From assembly GCF_001708305.1 (NCBI RefSeq), contig NZ_CP016953.1, forward strand, positions 75,001-139,000: a stretch of DNA of 64,000 nucleotides, in the 5' to 3' direction. Both the position numbers and the translations under genes were made by a program. This document shows positions 47,701-57,180 of the stretch, one piece after another. Numbering within the stretch: the stretch's first letter is position 1; the number at the start of each line of letters is the position of its first letter. The stretch is from Streptococcus himalayensis. Lineage in GTDB: Bacteria > Bacillota > Bacilli > Lactobacillales > Streptococcaceae. The notes beneath the pieces were generated by a model. That model saw only the letters and a list, made by a program, of their open reading frames with translations, did no database searches and was not told the origin of the DNA.

Positions 47701-48935
47701 TAGTCGCAACTCGCCAAGTAAAAGTGAACATCAATGGATTGACTGCTGTTGAAAATGTGAAGAAAGCGGTTGATGAAAACATCAAAGCTGAAACAACTGT
47801 TCCTGCTGCCTACCTTGAAAAAGCTAACGCTGACGGTTCTGGACCTTTCCTTGCAGGTGTCAATGGAACAATCCCATTTGAAGCCTTCGGTGGAGACGGC
47901 ATGCTTACTCGCTTGCTTCTCAAAGCATCTGAAAACGCTCCTTGGTCTGACAACGGTTCAGCTATGAACGCTCCTATCTTGCCTCTTGATAAGCTTGCAA
48001 AAGGACAATACTTCTACCAAGTAGCTCTTGACGGAGCGGCAACTGGTAAGACCGGCCTAGACCTCATCAACGCCTTGAAAGATGCTGGTACTCACACTTA
48101 CACTGCAACCGTTAAGGTCTTCGGAAACAAAGACGGTAAAGCAGACGAAAGCAATGTAGTCGCAACTCGCCAAGTAAAAGTAACAATCAATGGTATCACA
48201 GCTGCGACAGATGTGTATAATGCCCTTGCTGAAAACATTAAGGCTAAGACACAAGTGCCTGCCGCTTATCTTGAAAATGCAAATGCCGATGGTTCTGGAC
48301 CTTTCCTTGCAGGGGTTAACGGTGTCATTCCTTTTGAAGCCTTCGGTGGAGATGGCATGCTCACTCGCTTGCTCCTTAAAGCATCTGACAAAGCTCCTTG
48401 GTCTGACAATGGTGCAGCTATGAATCCAGCTTTACTAGCCCTTGAAAGTTTGACAAAAGGTCAATACTTCTACCAAGTAGCCCTTGACGGAGAAGCTGCT
48501 GGTAAGACTGGTAAAGACTTGCTAGATGTCTTGAAGAGTGGTTCACATGTCTTTAAAGCAACCGTTAAAGTTTACGGAAATAAAGACGGCAAGGCCGATT
48601 TGATGAATATCATCGCTCAACGTGAAGTTTATGTAGAAGTTCCTCAATTGAAAGAAGCTGCTATTATGCAACAAAATCATCAAATGATGGCACCAATGAA
48701 GACTTCACAAGGTCAAATGCAAGGCTACACTTCAATGCAAGCTCATCAGTCATCTATGCCAATGGCATCTCAAGCTGCTCTTGCAACTAAAAAACCAGCA
48801 GCCATGATGCAAGACAAGATGATGAAGCAAGACCTTCCAAACACAGGCGTTGAAAGCTCTACTGCCCTCAGCCTTCTCGGAATGTCTCTTAGCGCTCTTG
48901 CAGGCTATGGCTTACGCAAAAAATCAAAAAAATAA
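44754..48935 (+). CDS. pavB: PavB-like SSURE-repeat surface adhesin (YSIRK/LPXTG)
   Basis: A 1393-aa cell-wall-anchored protein. Layout: YSIRK-type signal peptide (YSIFSIRKFKAGVASVLIAS); a Ser/Thr-rich segment (~40-90); eight tandem SSURE repeats of 151-152 residues (~90-1300), each with AAYLEKANADGSGPFLAGVN and PFEAFGGDGMLTRLLLKASE; a Met/Gln-rich linker; and LPNTG with a hydrophobic helix and basic tail for sortase A. PavB of pneumococcus carries the same repeats, which bind fibronectin and plasminogen; that activity is inferred here. The ATG follows AAGGAG. The downstream two-component system is the same neighbour as in pneumococcus. Confidence 0.9.
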   Translation: MANNERYSIFSIRKFKAGVASVLIASGFFIAVGQPTSVLAEESTDPSTTMTSSTGEASSTSDMTQAGEENANSTTTMAQPTAAAQPTTAEEVKTAVAENIKENTEIPAAYLEKANEDGSGPFLAGVNSVIPFEAFGGDGMLTRALLKESDKAPWSDNGSAKHPALLPLESLTKNSYFYEVALDGPAAGRTGKDLIDTLKSTGTHTYKAAVKVYAEKAGMPDLTSQVTERSINVTINGLTPVADVKKAVDENIKTETAIAAAYLEKANADGSGPFLAGVNGTIPFEAFGGDGMLTRLLLKASENAPWSDNGADMNAPILPLDKLAKGQYFYQVALDGEAAGKTGKDLLDVLKDGSHVLNATVKVFGNKDGKADESNVVATRQVKVNINGLTAVENVKKAVDENIKAETTVPAAYLEKANADGSGPFLAGVNGTIPFEAFGGDGMLTRLLLKASENAPWSDNGADMNAPILPLDKLAKGQYFYQVALDGEAAGKTGQELITALKDAGTQTYTAIVKVFGNKDGKADESNVVATREVKVNINGLTTVENVTKAVAENIKAETTVPAAYLEKANADGSGPFLAGVNGTIPFEAFGGDGMLTRLLLKASENAPWSDNGADMNAPILPLDKLAKGQYFYQVALDGEAAGKTGKELLDVLKDGSHVLNATVKVFGNKDGKADESNVVATREVKVNINGLTAVENVTKAVAENIKAETTVPAAYLEKANADGSGPFLAGVNGTIPFEAFGGDGMLTRLLLKASENAPWSDNGADMNAPILPLDKLAKGQYFYQVALDGEAAGKTGQELITALKDAGTQTYTAIVKVFGNKDGKADESNVVATREVKVNINGLTAVENVKKAVDENIKAETTVPAAYLEKANADGSGPFLAGVNGTIPFEAFGGDGMLTRLLLKASENAPWSDNGSAMNAPILPLDKLAKGQYFYQVALDGAATGKTGLDLINALKDAGTHTYTATVKVFGNKDGKADESNVVATRQVKVNINGLTAVENVKKAVDENIKAETTVPAAYLEKANADGSGPFLAGVNGTIPFEAFGGDGMLTRLLLKASENAPWSDNGSAMNAPILPLDKLAKGQYFYQVALDGAATGKTGLDLINALKDAGTHTYTATVKVFGNKDGKADESNVVATRQVKVTINGITAATDVYNALAENIKAKTQVPAAYLENANADGSGPFLAGVNGVIPFEAFGGDGMLTRLLLKASDKAPWSDNGAAMNPALLALESLTKGQYFYQVALDGEAAGKTGKDLLDVLKSGSHVFKATVKVYGNKDGKADLMNIIAQREVYVEVPQLKEAAIMQQNHQMMAPMKTSQGQMQGYTSMQAHQSSMPMASQAALATKKPAAMMQDKMMKQDLPNTGVESSTALSLLGMSLSALAGYGLRKKSKK
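45022..48650 (+). repeat. Eight in-frame 453/456-bp repeats (SSURE)
   Basis: Repeat starts near 45022, 45478, 45931, 46387, 46840, 47296, 47752 and 48208. Repeats 2 and 4 share LLDVLKDGSHVLNATVKVFG, repeats 3 and 5 share LITALKDAGTQTYTAIVKVF, and repeats 6 and 7 are almost identical at the DNA level. The first and last units are the most diverged. Confidence 0.92.
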
Positions 48936-48982
48936 ACCGTAGCCCACACTCTCTCAAGTTTTATTCTTGAAAGAATTGCTAC

Positions 48983-49016
48983 AATAGTGTTATACTTGCA
49001 GAAGTATAACACTATT
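48983..49016 (+). terminator. Perfect palindrome between pavB and the regulator gene
   Basis: AATAGTGTTATACTT GCAG AAGTATAACACTATT, a 15-bp perfect stem followed by TTTTC. It can act as the pavB terminator. It also lies immediately before the regulator's ribosome site and overlaps a possible -10 (TACAAT, 48980-48985), so an operator role is possible. Confidence 0.7.
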
Positions 49017-49037
49017 TTTCATAAAGGAGGAATTGTG

Positions 49038-49724
49038 ATGAATAAAACAATCTTATTAGTCGATGACGAGATTGAAATTACTGAAATCAATCGCCGCTAT
49101 TTGGCTCAGGAAGGTTATACAGTGCATATTGCCCACAATGGAGCAGAGGCGCTGGAGCTGTATAAAAAAGAAGTCATTGCCTTGATTATCACAGACATCA
49201 TGATGCCTATCATGGACGGCTATGACTTGATCAGCGAAGTACAAGCAATCACGCCTGATCAGCCATTTTTGTTCATCACTGCCAAAACCTCCGATATGGA
49301 TAAGATTTACTCGCTCAGCCTAGGAGCAGATGATTTTATCAGCAAACCTTTTAGTCCAAGAGAGTTGGTCTTGCGGGTCAATAATATCCTGCGTCGTATT
49401 CATCGAAATCAACAACAGGAAGAACATGTCCAAGTGGGCGATTTAAAAATTAACCATATCACACGCCAGGCTTTTATTCAAAACAAGGAATTAAACTTGA
49501 CCAATAAGGAATTTGACTTGCTCTGGATTTTGTTGAGCAATCCGCAACGTGTCTTTTCAAAAACAGAGCTGTATGACCGGGTCTGGCAGGAAGAATACAT
49601 CGATGATACCAACACGCTCAATGTCCACATCCATGGTCTTCGGAATGCTCTATCAAAATATGCGACGCCTGAAACTCCTACCATTAAGACGGTTTGGGGG
49701 CTGGGCTATAAGTTGGAGGTGTAA
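49038..49724 (+). CDS. OmpR-family response regulator, TCS08-like
   Basis: A 228-aa regulator. The receiver domain shows the acidic pair LLVDDEIEI, the phospho-acceptor in LIITDIMMPIMDGYD and the Lys in ADDFISKPFSPREL. The C-terminal winged helix ends TPTIKTVWGLGYKLEV. Position directly downstream of a PavB-type gene matches pneumococcal TCS08 (a SaeRS relative), which controls pavB and pili. The ATG at 49038 follows AAAGGAGG. The kinase gene starts directly after the stop codon. Confidence 0.9.
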   Translation: MNKTILLVDDEIEITEINRRYLAQEGYTVHIAHNGAEALELYKKEVIALIITDIMMPIMDGYDLISEVQAITPDQPFLFITAKTSDMDKIYSLSLGADDFISKPFSPRELVLRVNNILRRIHRNQQQEEHVQVGDLKINHITRQAFIQNKELNLTNKEFDLLWILLSNPQRVFSKTELYDRVWQEEYIDDTNTLNVHIHGLRNALSKYATPETPTIKTVWGLGYKLEV

Positions 49725-50762
49725 ATGAAGTTAAAATATTTTATTCTTATCGGATACTTGACCTCTACCTTGATTATCCTCTTGTCCCTTATTTGGGCGG
49801 TTAATCGGATGCTAATTCCTGAAAAAGGAGAAATTTTTATTCTCTTGACAACGCTTGTTGCTAGTCTTGTGGGAGCTTTTGTCAGCCTAATGCTGATGAG
49901 GCGGGTCTTTACATCCTTGGAAAAATTAAGCAATCATATTGAAGGGATTTCTAAAAATCATTTTGAAACCATTGATGATGTTCGCAGTCCGCTTGAATTT
50001 CAAGAATTCGCTCAAACCTTAAATACTATGACTGTAAAGCTGGAAGAAAGTTTCCAGTCTGTAGAAGCCAGTGAAAAGGAAAAAAATATCATGATTGCCC
50101 AGCTCTCTCACGATATTAAAACACCGATTACCTCTATTCAAGCGACAGTTGAGGGAATGCTAGATGGTTTGATTTTAGAAAATGAACGGGATTATTACCT
50201 CAAAACCATTCGCAGGCAGACCGACCGCCTCAATAAATTGGTCGAATCCCTCAATAATGTCACTCTCAATACGCTTGAGCGAGAAGAAGGCTCCTTGCAA
50301 GCTATTTTCATCGACAAGCTCCTGATTGATACCTTATCCGAGTTTCAGTTAAAGCTAGACCAAGAAGGTCGAGAGGTGGATATTCAGGTCGAGCCTGCCT
50401 CTGCTAAAATCATAAGTGATTATGATAAACTCTTGCGGATTTTGGTCAATCTCGTCAGCAATGCACTCAAATATTCTCCAAGCGGATCGCCTTTGCAAAT
50501 CCATGCTGTCTTAACGGATGACCAGCTCAAAATCACCGTTAAAGACCACGGACAAGGCATTCCTAAAGAAGAATTGCATCAGATTTTTAAACTCCTCTAC
50601 CGCGTAGAATCTTCTCGCAACATGAGTACAGGTGGCTATGGCTTGGGCTTGTATATCGCACAAGAATTAGCCCATCAGCTCAATGGACAGATTACAGTTC
50701 AAAGTGAATTGGGACAGGGTTCGGCTTTCTCACTAACGATGAAAACCCAGCACCAAATCTAA
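49725..50762 (+). CDS. Sensor histidine kinase, TCS08-like
   Basis: A 345-aa kinase with two N-terminal membrane helices (YFILIGYLTSTLIILLSLIW and ILLTTLVASLVGAFVSLMLM), a very short extracellular loop, and a HAMP-like segment. The H-box is AQLSHDIKTPITSIQATVEG and the ATPase motifs are NLVSNALKYSPS, DHGQGIPKEEL and GGYGLGLYIAQEL. The tiny external loop puts it in the intramembrane-sensing style of SaeS. It is immediately downstream of its regulator. Confidence 0.9.
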   Translation: MKLKYFILIGYLTSTLIILLSLIWAVNRMLIPEKGEIFILLTTLVASLVGAFVSLMLMRRVFTSLEKLSNHIEGISKNHFETIDDVRSPLEFQEFAQTLNTMTVKLEESFQSVEASEKEKNIMIAQLSHDIKTPITSIQATVEGMLDGLILENERDYYLKTIRRQTDRLNKLVESLNNVTLNTLEREEGSLQAIFIDKLLIDTLSEFQLKLDQEGREVDIQVEPASAKIISDYDKLLRILVNLVSNALKYSPSGSPLQIHAVLTDDQLKITVKDHGQGIPKEELHQIFKLLYRVESSRNMSTGGYGLGLYIAQELAHQLNGQITVQSELGQGSAFSLTMKTQHQI

Positions 50763-50835
50763 AGGATAAAAAACGAGGCTGAAAGTTCTATGCAACCTTG
50801 CTATCTAGTACCAAATTTAAACGATGAAAACACAT

Positions 50836-50878
50836 AAAAAAGTGAGATGAAGTATGGTAACTTTCATCTCACTTTTTT
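50836..50878. terminator. Bidirectional terminator between the kinase gene and htpX
   Basis: AAAAAAGTGAGATGAA and TTCATCTCACTTTTTT arms around a short loop, in a convergent region. Confidence 0.88.
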
Positions 50879-51788
50879 ACATCTGTCTCAAACGCTCGAC
50901 CCGCTCTGAAATCGGTGGGTGCGTATAAAAGAGCTTTTGAAGATTATTTTCTTTTTTGGGGGAGCTAATGTAGAGTGCAGCACTCGCATCATCAACTTCA
51001 CGCTGCATAGGGCCGCCATTTTCTAGCTTGAGAAGGGCATGAATCATACCTTGTGGGTTACGCGTCAGCTCAACACTTGAGGCATCTGCTAAAAATTCCC
51101 GCTGGCGAGAAATGGCCAACTGGACCAAAGTCGCAGCCAAGGGTGCTAGGATAATGGCAAGAAGCGACAAGAGGAGCATAATAATTTCTACCCCTCCACC
51201 GCTATTTTCACGGTTATCATTACGCCTACGATGACTGCCACCAAACCACATCATCCGACCTGCCATACTCGATAGCATGGTCACTGCACTGGCTAAGGCA
51301 ACTGCAATCGTAGAAATTCGAATGTCGTAATTGCGGATATGACTGACTTCGTGGCCGATAACAGCTTCCAACTCTTCCCGATTCATCAAGCGTAATAATC
51401 CAGTTGTTGCTGCAACAGCTGCATTCTGCGGATTGGAACCTGTCGCAAAAGCATTAGGTGAGGGATCCTCAACGATATAGACCCTTGGCATCGGAATCTG
51501 AGCCACCATTGCCATATCTTCCACAATGTGGTACAAATCTGGTGCCTCATCTTCTGTCACCTGTCTGGCACCATTCATGGACATAACAACCTCTGTCGAT
51601 TGGAAAATCATGCTCATCGCATAAATCCCACCAATGATAAAGGCAAGAAGCATCCCTCCCCAGCCAGAACCAAGCCAAAGATAGCCGACTGCTGCTCCAA
51701 TCATGGCTAATAGTGTGAAAAATGCCACCAACAAAAACCAAGTCCGCCGCTTGTTGCTCGCAATTTGTTCAAACAACATCTTAGTCAC
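50877..51788 (-). CDS. htpX: Zinc metalloprotease HtpX
   Basis: A 303-aa membrane M48 protease involved in membrane-protein quality control. The zinc motif is [16 protein letters not shown], the third ligand lies in [18 protein letters not shown], and the C-terminus [16 protein letters not shown] is typical. Two hydrophobic segments precede the catalytic domain. It overlaps lemA by 8 bp. Confidence 0.95.
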   Translation of the reverse strand: MTKMLFEQIASNKRRTWFLLVAFFTLLAMIGAAVGYLWLGSGWGGMLLAFIIGGIYAMSMIFQSTEVVMSMNGARQVTEDEAPDLYHIVEDMAMVAQIPMPRVYIVEDPSPNAFATGSNPQNAAVAATTGLLRLMNREELEAVIGHEVSHIRNYDIRISTIAVALASAVTMLSSMAGRMMWFGGSHRRRNDNRENSGGGVEIIMLLLSLLAIILAPLAATLVQLAISRQREFLADASSVELTRNPQGMIHALLKLENGGPMQREVDDASAALYISSPKKENNLQKLFYTHPPISERVERLRQM

Positions 51789-52341
51789 CTAATCCAGAAA
51801 AGTCCACTGTTGGCACTGCCTTTTCTTCTTCTGGCACTTGCAAGAAGTCTGCAGCTTTAAAGCCAAACATACCTGCAATAACATTGCTTGGGAAGGTCTC
51901 CAACTTCACATTATAAGAACTTGTCACGCTATTATAAAGCTGACGAGAGTAGGAAATTTTATTTTCCGTATTGGTCAATTCCTCCTGTAATTTGAGGAAG
52001 TTACTGTTTGCTTGAAGAGCTGGATAGTTCTCTGCTACTGCAAAAATGCCAGATACCTGACGGGAAAGAGCATCACTAGCCTGCATCGCTGCCGCTGGTG
52101 ATGTCGCTGCTGCAACTTGATTGCGCAACTCGGTCACTTTTTCAAGGGTAGAACCCTCGTATTTGGCATAACCTTTGACCGTCTCAATCAAGTTTGGCAA
52201 GAGATCATTTCGACGTTTCAGCTGAACATCAATCTGACTCCAAGCTTCCTTTGTATGCATCCGGCTTTTGACCAAGCCATTGTAGCTTACGATGACAAAA
52301 ATCACCAAAACAGCAAGAATTGCTAAAATAATCAACCACAT
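51781..52341 (-). CDS. lemA: LemA family protein
   Basis: A 186-aa protein with an N-terminal membrane helix ([20 protein letters not shown]) and a helical-bundle domain. LemA signatures: [60 protein letters not shown]. The lemA-htpX pair is conserved in streptococci; molecular function is unknown. Confidence 0.95.
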   Translation of the reverse strand: MWLIILAILAVLVIFVIVSYNGLVKSRMHTKEAWSQIDVQLKRRNDLLPNLIETVKGYAKYEGSTLEKVTELRNQVAAATSPAAAMQASDALSRQVSGIFAVAENYPALQANSNFLKLQEELTNTENKISYSRQLYNSVTSSYNVKLETFPSNVIAGMFGFKAADFLQVPEEEKAVPTVDFSGLGD

Positions 52342-52418
52342 ATTGTTTCTCCTTTATATATACTACTGCTATTATACCAAATTTTTAGGATAATAGCAGA
52401 AAGAAAGGTAGAAGAAAC

Positions 52419-52920
52419 TTGATTTCCCTTTTTAAAAAGAGTAAACTTTTAATTAAGCATCCTAGAAGAACGGAAGATAGCCAGGTTTGAAGCATTTTTC
52501 GCCCTAACCCAACTTCTCAAGTGCCAGCACGTCATCCCTCTTTTGATGAGATCGTTAGGTTTAGAATTTCGCACCCAAAAGAACTACGCAGCAAAAGACA
52601 TTGATATATATATCCCTTACTATCCCGACTTTCTTTCCCATCTTATGGAGCAAAACGGCTATCAGTCAATTTCTGGCCACTCCTTTTGCAAGAAAAATAT
52701 CTGTGTCGATTTCAAATTATATCAAGATCTGACAAACTATTTACCTATCCAGATCGCGGATATTCCGTTAGTTCACGTCAAACAGCACCAGTTTTATGTT
52801 CCTAATATCGATCAGTTTCTCTCCATCTACCAGTCCTCTCTCAAAGATCCTAGACGAAAAGCCAAAACTTCAGCCGACCAAGCAAAGATAAACGATTTAT
52901 TAGAAAGGAAGCTATCATGA
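52419..52920 (+). pseudogene. Nucleotidyltransferase-like protein, probably frameshifted at the 5' end
   Basis: The main frame encodes CQHVIPLLMRSLGLEF and then DIDIYIPYYPDFLSHLMEQN, a pattern like minimal nucleotidyltransferases (GSLGL...D-I-D), with R where G is expected. The frame stays open upstream as SILEERKIARFEAFFALTQL but has no ATG/GTG start with a ribosome site. Another frame holds TTG-ISLFKKSKLLIKHP after AAAGGTAGAAG. One frameshift near 52455 would join them. If not a pseudogene, translation starts at ATG 52546. Its stop overlaps the peptidase E start (ATGA). Confidence 0.5.
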
Positions 52921-53636
52921 CCTATTTCTTAGCCAGTCGTCCGTTCCATTATGAAACAAAAACCCTTATTCCTAACAATGCCTTTATAGAACGATTACAA
53001 GCCGCCCTTCCTCAAGAATCACGTGCTGTTTTCATCTCTTCTAGCCCTGATAAGGCAACTGCTAATGAGGCCTACGCAGCACTCACGAAGGACTGTTTTG
53101 CAGCTAGTCAGTTTTACTTCACCAGCTATGCTATCCTTGATCAACGTACACAAGACCAGGCTGCTAAATTGATAGCCACCGCTGATCTCCTTATCCTAGC
53201 TGGTGGTTATGTCCCAGAGCAAAATCGTTTTTTCCAAGAATTGGAACTGAAAAAGCTCCTCCACAATTTCAACGGCGTCATCGTGGCGTCCAGTGCTGGC
53301 TCCATGAACAGTGCTCAGATAGTCTATGCCCAGCCTGAACTCGAAGGTGAAGCTCTGGCCACAGACTATCAACGGTTTCTGCCAGGTTTAGCTTTGACAA
53401 AGACCATGATAATCCCCCATTACCAGGACTTAAAAGAGGAAGTCTTAGATGGGCTTCGGCTGTTTGAAGACATTACCTATACAGATAGCTATGGAAAAAC
53501 CTTCTATGCCCTTGTTGATGGAAGCTATCTACTCGTCCAAGATGGCAAGGAATGGATTTGCGGAGAGGCTTACCAGATTAAGGATGGAAGCCTTAGGCAA
53601 ATCTCAACGGAAAATCAACTTTTCCCGCTCTCTTAA
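52917..53636 (+). CDS. Peptidase E-like serine hydrolase (S51 family)
   Basis: A 239-aa protein of the glutamine-amidotransferase-like fold. The nucleophile elbow is GVIVASSAGSMNSAQIVY (Ser-Ala-Gly-Ser), and LLILAGGYVPEQNRFFQEL fits the S51 family. The family cleaves N-terminal Asp dipeptides, but activity here is inferred. It is coupled to the preceding gene by a 4-bp overlap. Confidence 0.85.
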   Translation: MTYFLASRPFHYETKTLIPNNAFIERLQAALPQESRAVFISSSPDKATANEAYAALTKDCFAASQFYFTSYAILDQRTQDQAAKLIATADLLILAGGYVPEQNRFFQELELKKLLHNFNGVIVASSAGSMNSAQIVYAQPELEGEALATDYQRFLPGLALTKTMIIPHYQDLKEEVLDGLRLFEDITYTDSYGKTFYALVDGSYLLVQDGKEWICGEAYQIKDGSLRQISTENQLFPLS

Positions 53637-53684
53637 CCTAATTTTTGGTATAATAAGAAAAGAAACTCAACAGTTAGGATTTTT

Positions 53685-54398
53685 ATGACACCACAAGAAT
53701 TTTATGAAGCACTGAAACAGCAAGAAATCACCCTCTCTGATACGCAAAAAGCCCAGTTTGAACGCTATTTCGAACTCTTGGTCGAATGGAATGAGAAAAT
53801 CAATTTGACCGCTATTACCGAAAAAAAAGAAGTGTATCTCAAACACTTCTATGATTCGATTGCTCCGATTTTACAGGGAAATATTCCAAATGAGCCGATT
53901 TTGCTCCTTGATATTGGGGCTGGAGCTGGTTTCCCCAGCCTTCCTATGAAAATCGTCTATCCAGCTTTGCAAGTCACCATCATTGACTCGCTCAATAAGC
54001 GAATTCAATTTCTTCATTTGTTGGCAGAGGAATTAGGCTTGACGGATGTTCATTTCTACCATGGGCGAGCTGAGGATTTCGCTCAGGATAAGGCCTTTCG
54101 GGCTCAATTTGACATCGTAACCGCTCGAGCCGTCGCCCGCATGCAAGTCCTCTCTGAATTAACCATTCCTTTCCTCAAAGTAGGTGGGAAACTTCTAGCC
54201 CTCAAGGCTAGCCATGCACAAAAAGAGCTGGAGGAGGCCAAAAATGCACTCCAAATTCTCTTTAGCAAGGTGGTGGATAACCAAGAATACCAACTCCCAA
54301 ATGGTGACCCTCGCTTTATGACCGTTGTCGAAAAGAAAAAAGAGACTCCTAATAAATATCCTCGAAAAGCAGGACTGCCCAACAAAAGACCTCTATAA
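53685..54398 (+). CDS. rsmG: 16S rRNA (guanine-N7) methyltransferase RsmG
   Basis: A 237-aa GidB family methyltransferase acting on G527 of 16S rRNA. SAM-binding motif [20 protein letters not shown], followed by [19 protein letters not shown] and [15 protein letters not shown]. Loss of this gene gives low-level streptomycin resistance in many bacteria. Confidence 0.96.
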   Translation: MTPQEFYEALKQQEITLSDTQKAQFERYFELLVEWNEKINLTAITEKKEVYLKHFYDSIAPILQGNIPNEPILLLDIGAGAGFPSLPMKIVYPALQVTIIDSLNKRIQFLHLLAEELGLTDVHFYHGRAEDFAQDKAFRAQFDIVTARAVARMQVLSELTIPFLKVGGKLLALKASHAQKELEEAKNALQILFSKVVDNQEYQLPNGDPRFMTVVEKKKETPNKYPRKAGLPNKRPL

Positions 54399-54408
54399 AT
54401 GGATTATC

Positions 54409-54443
54409 AAAAAACGACTCTTGTGAACAAACCGAGAGTCGTT
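54409..54443. terminator. Bidirectional terminator between rsmG and ecfT
   Basis: AAAACGACTCT and AGAGTCGTTTT arms with a 13-nt loop in a convergent region. Confidence 0.85.
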
Positions 54444-54451
54444 TTCAGCGA

Positions 54452-55288
54452 TTATCGCCAAGGATTGTAAAAGCGACCACCATTCACCTTAAACAGGGCC
54501 AGACTGAGAATAAGGCTTAGCACAGCCCCTGCAATCACTAGATAATCCTTGGTCGTCAAGGCTTGATAGGTATACCAAGTCCGCTTTTTGTGCTTTCCAA
54601 AACGCCGCAGCTCCATAGCTGTCGCAATGCTATCAATGCGCTCCAAGGAGCCAAAAATCAAGGGAATGATGATTTTTAGATTTCCCTTCACACGCTGGCT
54701 TAGGCTAGCTTTTTTTGAAAGTTCCAAACCACGCGCTTCCTGCGACATCTTAATCACATAAAATTCCTCTTGTAAATCAGGAATATAACGCAAGGTCAAG
54801 CTGACAGAATAAGCAATTTTATAGGGTAACCCGATTTGATTGAGACTAGAGGCGAATTGACTAGGATGGGTGGTCATCAAGAAAATCAAAGCCAGCGGAA
54901 TTGTACAAATATATTTCAACAATAAATTCAGCAGATAAAAGACTTCTTGAGAAGTGAGATTGTAATGTCCCGCACCTTGCAACCAAACCGTCTTTGCTCC
55001 ATAAATCTCAACCCCATATTGTGGTGCAAAAAGATAGACCATGACAACATTGAGACAGGCAAAAGCTCCTGCAAATAGTAAGATAAAGGAAACCTGCCGC
55101 AATTGAATATGGGATACACGAAACAAAAAGAGAGAACCCAAGGCAACGGCCAGTAAAAAACGAGTATCATAGCTAATCATGGCTGCCATCGATACTAGGA
55201 TAAAAAAGAGCAATTTACTACCACCAGACAAACTATGCAAAAAACTATTGCCTGCATGGTAACCGATTAACCTTTGTTGTTCAAGCAT
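54452..55288 (-). CDS. ECF transporter transmembrane component EcfT
   Basis: A 278-aa CbiQ/EcfT-family protein with several membrane helices and the two coupling helices: [20 protein letters not shown] (Ala-Arg-Gly motif) and [16 protein letters not shown]. It transmits ATP hydrolysis to the S component. It overlaps the ATPase gene by 8 bp. Confidence 0.9.
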   Translation of the reverse strand: MLEQQRLIGYHAGNSFLHSLSGGSKLLFFILVSMAAMISYDTRFLLAVALGSLFLFRVSHIQLRQVSFILLFAGAFACLNVVMVYLFAPQYGVEIYGAKTVWLQGAGHYNLTSQEVFYLLNLLLKYICTIPLALIFLMTTHPSQFASSLNQIGLPYKIAYSVSLTLRYIPDLQEEFYVIKMSQEARGLELSKKASLSQRVKGNLKIIIPLIFGSLERIDSIATAMELRRFGKHKKRTWYTYQALTTKDYLVIAGAVLSLILSLALFKVNGGRFYNPWR

Positions 55289-56957
55289 GGCTAACTCCCT
55301 TCCCTTTCTTGTAAAACTCCGTTAAGTGGAGGGGATTGACCCCCAAATGATTGGCTAAGGCAAAGATAGAAGTATCTTTCAAATTAGCTCTAGCCAGCAA
55401 ATCCGAATCTGTCAAGATTTCCACAGGAGCACGATCAGCGACAATTTCCCCATCTACCAAGACAATTGCTCGCTCGGCATAATCAAGCATCAGCTGCATA
55501 TCATGGGTAATCATGATGATGGTATGCCCCTTTTGATGCAGACTTGCCAAAAATTCCATAATTTCAGTATAATTTCGCTGGTCTTGCCCAGCGGTCGGCT
55601 CATCTAAGAGGATGACTTCTGGATTTAAGACCAAGATGGCTGCAATGGTCACCCGTTTTTTCTGCCCAAAAGATAGGGCTGAAATCGGCCATTTGCGAAA
55701 TTCATACAAGCCGCAGGTCTTCAAAGCCTCATGCACCCGCACTTCGATTTCAGACTCAGCTACACCCCGCAGACGCAAGCCTAGGGCCACTTCATCAAAA
55801 ATCATAGTCTCAGAAATCATCTGGTTGGGATTTTGAAGTACATAGCCAATCCGCTCAGCTCGCTCCTTAGTCGAATCTCCTTTGATAGCTTGATTCTTCC
55901 ACAAATAAGTCCCTTGTGTTTCAATAAACTTGCAAAGGGCCTTGGCAAGCGTCGATTTCCCAGCACCATTTTTCCCGACAATGGCAATCATTTCCCCATG
56001 ACCAATATCCAGATGCAATCCTTTCAATACTTCTTTTTCCCCATAGCCAAACCGAATGTCGCTCAAAGCTAATAAAGGCTCTTTCTTTTCTGAGGAATGT
56101 GTGAGCTTTTCAGAATTATCAAACTGCACATCAGAAAGATCCAATCGTACCAAATTTGATAAATGTTCAGCCTCATCCACCGCATAGCCTAGCTGACGAA
56201 GGGTCGTCACGTACAAGGGCTCACGAATTCCTGCTTGTTTCAAAAGAGTTGTTTTCAAAAGCTCATCTGGATGACCATTAAAGTGAATCTTTCCATCTTC
56301 TATCAGGACAATCCTATCCACGGAGCGGTATAAGACGTCTTCTAGCCGATGTTCGATGATCAGAATGGTCTGATTTTCCCCGTGCAGCTGGTCAATCAAG
56401 TCAATCGTATCCTGGCCGGACTTGGGATCCAGATTTGCCAAGGGTTCATCAAAGAGCAAAATCGGGCTTTCATCAATCAAGACACCTGCCAAACTGACTC
56501 GCTGCTTTTGACCTCCAGATAAGTCTTGAGGGCGGTGAGACAAGAGCGAGGTTAGCTCAAGACGACTTGCCCACTTAGACACACTGGCCTTCATGTCAGC
56601 TTGAGCGACTAAATCATTTTCCAATGCAAAAGCCAAATCTTCTGCCACACTAAGACCGATAAACTGACCATCCGTATCCTGTAAAACAGTACTGACCAAG
56701 GTTGATTTATCATAAACACTCAAATGGTAGGCAGGCTGACCTTGGATCAAAAACTCTCCACTCATCTGTCCTTGGTGAATATTAGGAATGATTCCATTCA
56801 AGCACTGGCCGAGCGTGGATTTTCCAGAGCCAGATGGGCCTACTATCAGGACCTTCTCCCCTTGATAAATGGTAAGATTGATATTCTTTAAGGTCGGCTC
56901 AGACTGAGCCTGATATTGAAAACTAAAGTTTTTAAATTCGATGACTGCTGGTTTCAT
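55281..56957 (-). CDS. ECF transporter fused ATPase (EcfA-EcfA')
   Basis: A 558-aa protein with two complete ABC ATPase domains. First: Walker [10 protein letters not shown], signature LSGGQKQR, Walker [14 protein letters not shown]. Second, from about residue 300: Walker [10 protein letters not shown], signature LSFGQKKR, Walker [14 protein letters not shown]. The fusion replaces the usual separate EcfA1/EcfA2 pair. It is one of three parts of the transporter, with the EcfT gene directly after it and the UPF0397 gene upstream beyond trhO. Confidence 0.93.
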   Translation of the reverse strand: MKPAVIEFKNFSFQYQAQSEPTLKNINLTIYQGEKVLIVGPSGSGKSTLGQCLNGIIPNIHQGQMSGEFLIQGQPAYHLSVYDKSTLVSTVLQDTDGQFIGLSVAEDLAFALENDLVAQADMKASVSKWASRLELTSLLSHRPQDLSGGQKQRVSLAGVLIDESPILLFDEPLANLDPKSGQDTIDLIDQLHGENQTILIIEHRLEDVLYRSVDRIVLIEDGKIHFNGHPDELLKTTLLKQAGIREPLYVTTLRQLGYAVDEAEHLSNLVRLDLSDVQFDNSEKLTHSSEKKEPLLALSDIRFGYGEKEVLKGLHLDIGHGEMIAIVGKNGAGKSTLAKALCKFIETQGTYLWKNQAIKGDSTKERAERIGYVLQNPNQMISETMIFDEVALGLRLRGVAESEIEVRVHEALKTCGLYEFRKWPISALSFGQKKRVTIAAILVLNPEVILLDEPTAGQDQRNYTEIMEFLASLHQKGHTIIMITHDMQLMLDYAERAIVLVDGEIVADRAPVEILTDSDLLARANLKDTSIFALANHLGVNPLHLTEFYKKGKGVSHA

Positions 56958-57147
56958 AACGGTTGGTCTCTCATTTCTTCATAAATCACTCTCAGAGTAG
57001 GTGCTAGTCTTACTGTTAAACGCTTCCTATCCTATTATTTTACCATAAAATCAGCCCTCACTCTCATAGTTTTTAAGTATAGAGAGATATAAATTTCTTA
57101 TCAAGCTATTGAAAAATCCAATGCCTGCTAATACTCTATAAACGATA

Positions 57148-57175
57148 GAAAAAAGACTGGAAATCCCAGTCTTTT
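57148..57175 (-). terminator. Terminator after trhO
   Basis: AAAAGACTGGGA TTT CCAGTCTTTT hairpin on the minus strand, 6 bp beyond the trhO stop. It separates trhO from the ECF ATPase gene. Confidence 0.85.
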
Positions 57176-57180
57176 CAAGC

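Noticed and set aside
45465..48254. Antisense frames of up to 280 codons inside the adhesin gene
   Set aside because: They recur with the 456-bp repeat period and are by-products of the repeated codon pattern on the other strand; no start signals.
45022..48650. CRISPR array
   Set aside because: The repeats are 456 bp, in frame and protein-coding; no short direct repeats with unique spacers occur anywhere in the window.
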